64,000 bases of DNA, from the NCBI GenBank assembly GCA_034111325.1, contig JAWUXM010000013.1:1-64000 (forward strand), given 5' to 3'. Of the stretch, positions 26,735-34,205 are shown one piece after another (position 1 is the first letter of the stretch; every line of letters begins with the position of its first letter). The translations under genes and the position numbers were made by a program. The notes beneath the pieces were generated by a model. It worked only from the letters and a program-made list of their open reading frames with translations. It had not been told where the DNA came from and searched no databases. Origin of the DNA: JAWUXM01 sp034111325 (lineage in GTDB: Bacteria > Pseudomonadota > Alphaproteobacteria > Rickettsiales > JABIRX01).

Positions 26735-28511
26735 AATTTGTATAAAGTTGTTGTTCTAGTGTTCTGATATTCTCCAATAATTTGAAGGCTTTATCCTCTA
26801 AAGCAGGTTCCCCAGTTTGAAGCAAAGTCTCATAATCCTCTCTCATACTTGCCAAAATGTAAAGATTTATTGCCTGTTGCCACTCTTTCTTCGCTTTAGA
26901 ATCATCCATCTCCAAAACCTTATTGGACAAGCCATCTAGCTTTTTACGAAATAAATCGAGAATATTAATTAGATTATGGCGTTCAAGGTCAACCAAAAGA
27001 TCTGCCTTATTTGTAAATTCATCCTTTTTCTCAAGCAAATGATTTTGTAATTTAGCAAGGTTTTTATTAGAAAATTCTAAATGTGCAAACTCTTCTTCAA
27101 TCGCTGCATTTTGCAATAATTTTATATTACTAATTAACACTCTAAATAATTCAGATTCTTCTGAACGAATGGTAAATTCGACATTTTTCTTTTTAGCTTC
27201 AGTTTTAGCATCTAAAGGCTGAGTTTTACGCTTATTCTTTATAAATGCTATATTGTTAAACTCACGCAATTTACTAGTAAAAAATCTTTTATATTGAGCT
27301 CTTACACCTTCATCTTGAATTTTAGCAGTTATCGCCATTAAGCTTTCTTGAAAGGCCGCGCGCTGTTCTGGTGTTTTGATAGGTTTTTTATCATGATAAT
27401 AATTCCACAAAGCCTCAGAAAGAGGAGTTGCATTACGCAAATAATTTTGCATTGTCGCTTTGCCATTTAGTGCTTGCAAAACATCATCGGGATCTTGCTT
27501 ATTTGGCAACACAACAAAACGCAGAGAATAGCCCGCTTTGAGAATTGGCAGCGCTAACTCCATCAACCTTGCCATTGCCTTTCTTCCAGCATCGTCACCA
27601 TCTAGGCAAATAGTCGGCTCATTAACCATCACCCATAAATTACGCAAATTTGCTTCAGTCATGGCCGTGCCTAATGGAGCAACTGCATTGATAAAACCAT
27701 ATTGATGAAAGGCAATCACATCCATATAGCCTTCTGCGACAATCAGATTCTTTGATTTAAAAGCCATGTTCTTAGCAATATCAACTGCATATAAGGTTTC
27801 CCCTTTCTTAAAAAGCGGCGTTTCAGGCGAGTTAATATATTTTGGCATGCTATCATCCAAAACCCGCCCACCAAAAGCAATCACCCTGCCGCGTGAATCA
27901 CTAATTGGGAAAATAATACGATTTTGCAGCAAGTCATAATATTTACCATTTTTGTCAGATTTCTTGGCAATACCCGCAAGGGCGATTTCCTCTAATGTGA
28001 AATTCTGTTTTTGTAAAAATGCAATTGCAGCATTCTGCGGCGGCACATAGCCAATTCTAAACTTCTTCACCAGTGAAGCTGGCAAACCTCTTTTATCGAG
28101 GTATTTTTGTGCTTCACTATTTTTACTTAAGTTCTCTTCGTAAAATTTGCAGGCGATTTCAACTAAATCATATATGGATTTTGCTTTTTCCTGTTTGGCA
28201 GCTTCAAATTTATCAATTTTTGGCATAGGAATCCCCGCCAAATTTGCTAGCTCCTCAACTACTTCAGGAAAAGCAGCACCTGTGGTTTCCATGATAAAGC
28301 TAATCGCATCACCACTAACACCACAACCAAAACAATGATAATTTTTATAATCTTCATTAACAAAGAAAGAAGGGCTCTTTTCGCCATGAAACGGACAAAG
28401 ACCTTTAAACTTCTGCGCTCCGACATTATTAAGCTTTACCTTGCGCCCAACAATCTCAACAACTGAGACAGCATTTTTGATTTTTGATAAGAAGTCTGAC
28501 GAGAATTGCAT
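26727..28511 (-). CDS. dnaG: DNA primase
   Basis: A 594-residue primase that makes RNA primers for replication. It has the N-terminal CHC2 zinc finger (CPFHGEKSPSFFVNEDYKNY then HCFGCG), the RNA polymerase core around residues 115-250, and the Toprim segment with VAEGYMDVIAFHQYG and CLDGDDAGRKA. A C-terminal helicase-binding part covers roughly 430-594. Start at 28511. Overlapping rpoD suggests one transcript. Confidence 0.96.
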   Translation of the reverse strand: MQFSSDFLSKIKNAVSVVEIVGRKVKLNNVGAQKFKGLCPFHGEKSPSFFVNEDYKNYHCFGCGVSGDAISFIMETTGAAFPEVVEELANLAGIPMPKIDKFEAAKQEKAKSIYDLVEIACKFYEENLSKNSEAQKYLDKRGLPASLVKKFRIGYVPPQNAAIAFLQKQNFTLEEIALAGIAKKSDKNGKYYDLLQNRIIFPISDSRGRVIAFGGRVLDDSMPKYINSPETPLFKKGETLYAVDIAKNMAFKSKNLIVAEGYMDVIAFHQYGFINAVAPLGTAMTEANLRNLWVMVNEPTICLDGDDAGRKAMARLMELALPILKAGYSLRFVVLPNKQDPDDVLQALNGKATMQNYLRNATPLSEALWNYYHDKKPIKTPEQRAAFQESLMAITAKIQDEGVRAQYKRFFTSKLREFNNIAFIKNKRKTQPLDAKTEAKKKNVEFTIRSEESELFRVLISNIKLLQNAAIEEEFAHLEFSNKNLAKLQNHLLEKKDEFTNKADLLVDLERHNLINILDLFRKKLDGLSNKVLEMDDSKAKKEWQQAINLYILASMREDYETLLQTGEPALEDKAFKLLENIRTLEQQLYTNYE

Positions 28512-28638
28512 GAGTAATTATATATGTTCCTACTTATATAGGTGCAGAGCTTTGTTTTGCCAATAGAAAAAAACTCTTTTGTTATTACAAAAAAAGTGTT
28601 ACGATGAAGTTATAACAATAATTTATATGAGGTCTATG

Positions 28639-28989
28639 ATGTTAGTTAAAATTTCAGGTAACCATTTTGATATTGGTCAAGCTCTACAAGTACATGTAGA
28701 AAAAGACATCACTGATGGTGTTTCAAAATATATCAAATCAGCAATCTCAGCCGAAGTAAAATTCACTAAAGAAAATCATTTGATTATAACTAATATACTC
28801 ATTCATGAAGGAATTGATCCAAATGTTATCATTAGAAGCGAAGGCGAAGGCACTGATGCATATTCAAGCTTTGCTGATTCACTAGAAAAATCTCTCAAAC
28901 AATTACGCCGCTACAAGAGAAAACTAGTTAATCACAAAAAACAAAATCGCCTGTCTATTAAGGATCTGCAAGGCAATACCGCAGCTTAA
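28639..28989 (+). CDS. hpf: Ribosome hibernation promoting factor, short form
   Basis: A 116-residue HPF/RaiA-type protein that binds the decoding centre of idle ribosomes. Start at MLVKISGNHFDIGQALQVHV is chosen from the GAGG motif six bases upstream; two earlier in-frame ATGs lie within or before that motif. The C-terminal dimerisation domain of long HPF is absent, although most Alphaproteobacteria carry the long form. It ends in basic residues (RRYKRKLVNHKKQNRL). An element A begins on its stop codon. Confidence 0.88.
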   Translation: MLVKISGNHFDIGQALQVHVEKDITDGVSKYIKSAISAEVKFTKENHLIITNILIHEGIDPNVIIRSEGEGTDAYSSFADSLEKSLKQLRRYKRKLVNHKKQNRLSIKDLQGNTAA

Positions 28990-29114
28990 AATCTGGTCTT
29001 TTGGCACTCTTTTTGACGTATAACCTTTGTTCATTTCGACTCGTGTACTTAAAATACACGTCGCTCATTCACAAAGAACATACGTCAAAAATAAAAGCAA
29101 AAATCCTCAGATTT
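28988..29114 (+). repeat. Palindromic element A, copy 4 (behind hpf)
   Basis: Begins on the hpf stop codon (TAAAATCTGGTC). Inner stem TTTTTGACGTAT pairs with ATACGTCAAAAA; CCTTTG pairs with CAAAG; centre CGTGTAC-loop-TACACG. It points toward copy 5, which follows the convergent gene. Confidence 0.85.
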
Positions 29115-29163
29115 CCTCCCATTATAAAAAACATCATTCTTTGCAATGCTGCAAATTGAGCAA

Positions 29164-29294
29164 AAATCTAAGGATTTTTGAGAATGTTTTTGTCAGATGT
29201 CCTTCTTAAAGCAAGGGAGCGTACAAAAGCGAAGCGTACGTGACCGAAGTGCGAGAAGGTTATCTGGCAAAAAGAACTCAAAAAGACCAGATTT
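29164..29294 (-). repeat. Palindromic element A, copy 5 (behind dioxygenase-like gene)
   Basis: Reads in the direction of the minus-strand gene and starts seven bases after its stop. Inner stem TTTTTGCCAGAT against ATCTGACAAAAA has one G-T pair. The centre GCGTACG/CGTACGC-like inverted repeat differs in sequence from copy 4 although the two copies lie 50 bp apart. Confidence 0.82.
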
Positions 29295-29300
29295 TTAGAT

Positions 29301-30128
29301 TTAGAATTGTGTGTAGGGCAAGATGCCGTTAAGTGTAATGATCGGCAAAACATAACTCCCCTCCTCAATATTTTGAGTATTAACTGGCACAACATCGGCA
29401 ATTAATAAAGCTTGATCGGCTGCAGATATTTTACGTAACTTTGGGTCATATTTATTGTAATTGACGCTAGAAAAATAAACGACCATATCAACATCAATAA
29501 AATCCTTATGGCGCACTCTTAGATTTAACTGTGGTGCATTTGGTTCTTTTCCACTAGGGAAAATCGAGATGAATTCAAAATTACCTAAATTGTCAGTAAT
29601 TGTTGTACCTGAGCCCACGAAATTCTTATCATAATTTTTAGTATATTTGGGTAAATTATTTTGATTCAAACCAAATGCGTTATTATGCCACAACTCAATT
29701 ATCGCATTAGCCACAGGCACACAATTCACATCACGTAGCTGACCCTTGATATACATTATATCACCCCCTGCAACTAAGGCGCTTGCTGTTTTCCGACGTA
29801 AATTATTGGATTTACTAATTCTCGCAGGGATTGATAAGAGTGGTGATTTTAAAACTGGCGTGATCTGGCATTTCAATTTCTGTTGCACATCACTAGGCAC
29901 AAGTAAAAATTCATTATCAGCGGGATCTAATTTATTAATTTTCCTATTAGATTGCAAAACACCATCTGCATTATATTGTGTTTTTTTCTTTAAGGATTTA
30001 CGATTTTTATATTCATAAAATGGCTTTGCCCCACCGACATTATCAATCTTACTCGGCACATTATCTTCCCCAGCCATAGCAAAAGGACTGCATAGTATTA
30101 TAGTTATAAAAAGATAAAGTAGACGCAT
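29301..30128 (-). CDS. Secreted intradiol-dioxygenase-fold protein, metal site lost
   Basis: A 275-residue protein with a signal peptide (MRLLYLFITIILCSPFAMA). Residues about 125-235 match the protocatechuate 3,4-dioxygenase beta-sandwich: GQLRDVNCVPVANAIIELWH, FVGSGTTITDNLGNFEF. The iron ligands of active enzymes are missing: the expected His-X-His lies where PQLNLRVRHKDF stands, and the tyrosine of the Y-X-F strand is Phe. It is probably a structural or binding protein, not an enzyme. Similar proteins are, as I recall, annotated in Rickettsia as dioxygenase beta subunit. An unrelated N-terminal 100 residues precede the domain. Confidence 0.7.
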   Translation of the reverse strand: MRLLYLFITIILCSPFAMAGEDNVPSKIDNVGGAKPFYEYKNRKSLKKKTQYNADGVLQSNRKINKLDPADNEFLLVPSDVQQKLKCQITPVLKSPLLSIPARISKSNNLRRKTASALVAGGDIMYIKGQLRDVNCVPVANAIIELWHNNAFGLNQNNLPKYTKNYDKNFVGSGTTITDNLGNFEFISIFPSGKEPNAPQLNLRVRHKDFIDVDMVVYFSSVNYNKYDPKLRKISAADQALLIADVVPVNTQNIEEGSYVLPIITLNGILPYTQF

Positions 30129-30242
30129 AATCCTTCAGGAGAAATTTCTGGTGTCATCATATTAACAATATAGCTAATATCAACATATTGATATTTAGAG
30201 AAGATCAAGTAAAAAGCCCTTTTAGCAAATTATCTATAAAAT

Positions 30243-31118
30243 ATGAAAGGCATAATTTTAGCAGGCGGCAATGGGACACGCCTCGCACCAATTACTAATA
30301 CAATCAGTAAGCAAATATTACCAGTTTACGACAAACCGATGATCTACTACCCATTAGCTACTTTGATGGATATTGGCATTCGTGATATATTAATCATCAG
30401 CTCCCCACGTGATTTACCTTCCATGCGAAGCCTCCTTGGTGACGGTGCAAGCCTTGGAATTAATTTAAGCTACAAGGAACAGCCTTCTCCCAGCGGCATT
30501 GCCGAAAGTTTTATATTAGGTGCTGACTTTATTGGTGATGATTCTGTTGCTTTGATTTTGGGTGATAATATTTTTTACGGTGGCGAAGCAAATGAATTGT
30601 CAGAAGATGCGCAAAATTTAAAACAAGGTGCAAATATTTTCGCCTACCATGTACACGACCCTGAACGTTATGGTGTGGTTGAGTTTGATAAGGAGAAAAA
30701 CGTTGTTTCCATTATTGAAAAACCTAAAGAGCCAAAATCTAATTGGGCAGTAACAGGCCTATATTTTTATGATAATCAAGTGGTTGAAATTGCTAAAAAT
30801 ATTAAACCTTCCGCACGTGGTGAATTAGAAATTACTGATGTAAACCAAGTCTATTTAGATAGGGGGCAATTAAAAGTCTCCTTGATGGAGCAAAATTTCA
30901 CTTGGCTGGACACTGGCACGCCGCAATCTCTATTTGATGCTGCAACTTTTGTCAAAACTATTGAAACCCGCCAAGGTTTAAAAATCGCCTGTATTGAAGA
31001 GATTGCCTATAAAAAAGGTTTTATTGATTTACAACAGCTAGAAGTTCTGGCACAAAGCTTCAAATCTCAAAATGAATATGGGATATATATTCGCAACATA
31101 ATTAAAAAAAATAAGTAA
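30243..31118 (+). CDS. rfbA: Glucose-1-phosphate thymidylyltransferase
   Basis: A 291-residue nucleotidyltransferase that makes dTDP-glucose for dTDP-rhamnose and surface sugars. The signature GIILAGGNGTRLAPIT, then SKQILPVYDKPMIYYPL, ALILGDNIFYG, and FTWLDTGTPQSL are all present; length fits RmlA/RfbA. The other rml genes (B, C, D) are not adjacent; instead ahcY follows one base later, so both are likely on one transcript. Confidence 0.94.
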   Translation: MKGIILAGGNGTRLAPITNTISKQILPVYDKPMIYYPLATLMDIGIRDILIISSPRDLPSMRSLLGDGASLGINLSYKEQPSPSGIAESFILGADFIGDDSVALILGDNIFYGGEANELSEDAQNLKQGANIFAYHVHDPERYGVVEFDKEKNVVSIIEKPKEPKSNWAVTGLYFYDNQVVEIAKNIKPSARGELEITDVNQVYLDRGQLKVSLMEQNFTWLDTGTPQSLFDAATFVKTIETRQGLKIACIEEIAYKKGFIDLQQLEVLAQSFKSQNEYGIYIRNIIKKNK

Positions 31119-31119
31119 A

Positions 31120-32406
31120 ATGACAGATTATAAAGTAAAAAATATTGAATTAGCAGAATTAGGCAGACATGCAATAAACCAAGCTGAAAAAGAAATGCCT
31201 GGCTTGATGTCATTGCGCGCTGAATTCGGCAAGAGCCAACCTTTAAAAGGCGCTAACATTATTGGCTGTTTGCATATGACAGTTGAAACTGCTGTGCTGA
31301 TCGAAACTTTAGCTCACTTAGGCGCGCAAGTACGCTGGAGCTCATGTAACATCTTCTCTACGCAAGATGAAGCAGCTGCTGCAATTGCCAAAACTGGCGT
31401 TCCTGTTTTTGCTTGGAAAGGCGAAACTGAAGAAGAATATGAATGGTGTATCGAGCAAACTATCATAGCCGATGGCTGGGAGCCAAACCTTCTCCTTGAT
31501 GATGGTGGTGATTTAACTAAAATCGTACATGATAAATATCCAGAAATCTTAAAAAACATCAAAGGCGTTTCAGAAGAAACCACAACAGGCGTACATCGTC
31601 TTTACGAAATGGCAAAAAAAGGCGAGTTAAAAATTCCTGCAATTAATGTTAATGATTCCGTTACTAAATCAAAATTCGATAATTTATATGGCTGTCGTGA
31701 ATCCCTATTAGACGGGATCAAACGCGCAACCGACGTAATGATCGCTGGAAAGATCGCACTTGTCGCTGGCTATGGTGACGTTGGCAAAGGCTCAGCTGCA
31801 GCTCTACGTGGACAAGGTGCTCGCGTTATTATCACTGAGATAGACCCAATTTGCGCATTGCAAGCTGCGATGGAAGGTTATCAAGTTACCACAATGGAAG
31901 ATGTAATTAGCGAAGCAGACATTTTTGTTACCACTACGGGCAACAAAGATATTATCACAATAGACCATATGCGCGCAATGAAAGATGGCGCTATTGTTTG
32001 TAACATTGGTCACTTTGATAATGAAATTGCTGTTAATGATTTGCTTAATTGTAAATGGACAGAGATCAAACCGCAAGTTGATGAAATCGAATTCCCAGAT
32101 GGTAAAAAAATCACCCTACTTGCAAAAGGACGTTTGGTAAATTTAGGTTGTGCAACTGGTCACCCTGCCTTTGTTATGAGTGCATCTTTTACCAATCAAA
32201 CTTTAGCACAAATCGAACTTTGGGAAAACTATGCTAATTATGAAAGCGCAAAAGTTTACACTTTATCTAAAGAATTAGATGAAAAAGTAGCAAGGCTCCA
32301 TTTAGACAAATTAGGTATAAAACTTACGCAGCTTACTAAAGAACAGGCTGATTATATTTCCGTGGGGGTTGACGGTCCTTACAAACCATCCCATTACCGC
32401 TACTAA
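31120..32406 (+). CDS. ahcY: Adenosylhomocysteinase
   Basis: A 428-residue SAH hydrolase that splits S-adenosylhomocysteine into adenosine and homocysteine, recycling the by-product of methylation. Motifs: LTVETAVL-type LHMTVETAVLIETL, SSCNIFSTQDEAAAAIA, LLDDGGDLT, the NAD site VAGYGDVGKGSAAALRGQGA, and the C-terminal DGPYKPSHYRY. Homocysteine could feed methionine synthesis with metX and metW encoded in this window. An element A begins right after the stop. Confidence 0.97.
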   Translation: MTDYKVKNIELAELGRHAINQAEKEMPGLMSLRAEFGKSQPLKGANIIGCLHMTVETAVLIETLAHLGAQVRWSSCNIFSTQDEAAAAIAKTGVPVFAWKGETEEEYEWCIEQTIIADGWEPNLLLDDGGDLTKIVHDKYPEILKNIKGVSEETTTGVHRLYEMAKKGELKIPAINVNDSVTKSKFDNLYGCRESLLDGIKRATDVMIAGKIALVAGYGDVGKGSAAALRGQGARVIITEIDPICALQAAMEGYQVTTMEDVISEADIFVTTTGNKDIITIDHMRAMKDGAIVCNIGHFDNEIAVNDLLNCKWTEIKPQVDEIEFPDGKKITLLAKGRLVNLGCATGHPAFVMSASFTNQTLAQIELWENYANYESAKVYTLSKELDEKVARLHLDKLGIKLTQLTKEQADYISVGVDGPYKPSHYRY

Positions 32407-32532
32407 GATCTAATTCTTTTGCGTTCTTTTTTAGTGAATGACCTTTATTCAATCGCTCGTGTACGAATATGCACACGGTCGCTCTTTCACACAGAACATT
32501 CACTAAAAATCATCACAAAATTTATTAGATTT
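32407..32532 (+). repeat. Palindromic element A, copy 6 (behind ahcY)
   Basis: Starts on the base after the ahcY stop (TAAGATCTAATTC). Inner stem TTTAGTGAATG against CATTCACTAAA, unlike the other copies yet perfectly paired. Centre CGTGTACG-loop-GCACACG. The right arm ends TTAGATTTT. Confidence 0.83.
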
Positions 32533-32722
32533 TACCATAGGGCGGACATTTGCAAAAAAACCCTCATATTTTTTCCCTTAGGGTAAGAAAAGCAAAAAAT
32601 TAGGTTTTATCATAAGGAGAACACCCTCCATCATAACCGTGAAAAAGAGCCCTTAAAAATAAATTTGACCTATAAAAAACATTAACAGATCCCACACTCT
32701 AAACTAACACAAACATCACTTA

Positions 32723-32836
32723 CCCCTTATTTCACAAAATACCCATAAAATGAAATAAGGGCGCTAAAAATAGCTTCTTATTTCAAAAAAATGCGTTACA
32801 ATGAAATAAGGGCTGGTATATAGTAACGTTATTTCA
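32723..32836. promoter_or_regulatory. Repeated operator-like inverted repeats upstream of fic
   Basis: CCCTTATTTCA (about 32724-32734) faces TGAAATAAGGG (32751-32761), and the same pair recurs at 32775-32785 and 32802-32812 with a period of 51 bp; a further half site GTTATTTCA lies at 32828-32836. Gap between half sites is 16 bp in both. This regular arrangement suggests cooperative binding of a dimeric regulator. A B-type pair (32862-32945) separates it from the fic start. The rest of the 550-bp gap has no gene. Confidence 0.6.
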
Positions 32837-32861
32837 TTTTTCATGATAATTATGAATCACG

Positions 32862-32945
32862 CGTCACCTGAATTTATTTCAGGGCCTCGTCAAAAAAGAG
32901 ATATCACTCTATAATCAAAATGCTGAAATAAATTCAGCATTACAA
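32862..32945. repeat. B-type palindrome pair
   Basis: Two inverted copies of the B core (CACCTGAATTTATTTCAGG, then TGCTGAAATAAATTCAGCA) separated by about 40 bp. They end twelve bases before the fic start, so they lie in its leader. Confidence 0.65.
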
Positions 32946-32956
32946 ATGAGGTATTT

Positions 32957-34099
32957 ATGACCAAAAGAATCACAGGCGAATATCACAAATTAGGTGAGTT
33001 AAATGCATTTATTCCACATGCCTTGCCTCCGCGGGAACCCGAGTTTATTTTTAGCAAAAAAATTACTGAGATATACGGGCAGGCGATGAATGCAATCGGT
33101 CAGCTGAATGAAATCGCTGATAGATTACTCAATAAAGAAAGATTCATCAAAGCATATTTGATTAAAGAATCCGTACTATCATCAGCTATTGAAGGCATTA
33201 ACACAACAATTGCTGAAATTTTTACGCAGGAAATTTCTCATAATAAAAGCAATATAAGCAAACAAACGCAGCTTGTTTTGAATTACAATAAGGCACTTGA
33301 TCTTACATTAGATCTTATTCGAGAACAGAATTTCCCAATTACATCACGCACCTTACTGCACGCACATGCGATGCTACTTAGTGGTGGCGAAGGTGAGAAG
33401 TCGAATCCTGGGCAATATCGTAAACAACAAGTGTGCGTTGGTCAGTTCATTCCCCCAACTAGCGATAAAATCGAAAATCTAATCGCTGATTTAGAAAAAT
33501 ATATTAACACAGATGCTTCGCTACCACCACTAATTAAAGCTGGCCTTGCACATGTACAATTTGAAACTATTCACCCATTCCTCGACGGCAATGGCAGAAT
33601 CGGACGGCTACTAATTGTTTTGATGTTAATTGATAGCAAAGTCTTAACCAGTCCCGTCCTCTACCCTTCTGTCTATTTTAAAAAATATCACTCTGAATAT
33701 TACATACGTTTAGATGCAGTAAGAACTGCCGGTGACTTCGAAGGTTGGATAGAGTTTTATTTAAATTGCGTATATCAGAGTGCAGCCGATGGCTACACCA
33801 GAGCAAAAGAAATAGAATCCTTGGAACAAGAAATTAAAGAACAGATTACTGAAGATAAAGAATTAGCGAATAATAAAAAACCATATTACAAAGCCTTAAA
33901 TATATTATTTCAAATGCCAATTATAAGCGTAACAGACCTGAAAGAAAAGTTGGAGGTTAGTTACAATACTGCAAATAAAATCATGCAAATTTTTGTTAAA
34001 TTACAAATTTTAACTGAATCGGAAAACAAACAACGTAATAAATTATATAGCTTCTCTAAATATTTAGCGCTCTTAGACAAAGAGCTTGATTTATTATGA
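32957..34099 (+). CDS. Fic family AMPylase with N-terminal inhibitory helix
   Basis: A 380-residue Fic protein likely to transfer AMP from ATP to a target hydroxyl. The active-site motif HPFLDGNGRIGR is intact at residues 206-217. The inhibitory motif (S/T)XXXE(G/N) is present as SSAIEG at residues 75-80, placing it with class II, self-inhibited Fic enzymes. Residues about 305-370 look like a winged-helix domain (ISVTDLKEKLEVSYNTANKI), as in many such proteins, and could bind the repeated operators upstream. Ribosome-binding site ATGAGG. The target is unknown. Confidence 0.9.
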   Translation: MTKRITGEYHKLGELNAFIPHALPPREPEFIFSKKITEIYGQAMNAIGQLNEIADRLLNKERFIKAYLIKESVLSSAIEGINTTIAEIFTQEISHNKSNISKQTQLVLNYNKALDLTLDLIREQNFPITSRTLLHAHAMLLSGGEGEKSNPGQYRKQQVCVGQFIPPTSDKIENLIADLEKYINTDASLPPLIKAGLAHVQFETIHPFLDGNGRIGRLLIVLMLIDSKVLTSPVLYPSVYFKKYHSEYYIRLDAVRTAGDFEGWIEFYLNCVYQSAADGYTRAKEIESLEQEIKEQITEDKELANNKKPYYKALNILFQMPIISVTDLKEKLEVSYNTANKIMQIFVKLQILTESENKQRNKLYSFSKYLALLDKELDLL

Positions 34100-34205
34100 T
34101 GATAGTATCTCACAGTATTTTATGAACGCATAAGCACTCAAAAAAGTTGTAAAATATAACCTCCTGCCTATATTTACCGCGCAGTATAAATTTATAAAAA
34201 GAATA

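Noticed and set aside
31119..31119. SAH riboswitch ahead of ahcY
   Set aside because: ahcY starts one base after rfbA, leaving no leader.
34100..34205. A regulatory arrest peptide (secM-like) ahead of secA
   Set aside because: The 106-bp gap holds no reading frame of the needed length and no arrest motif.
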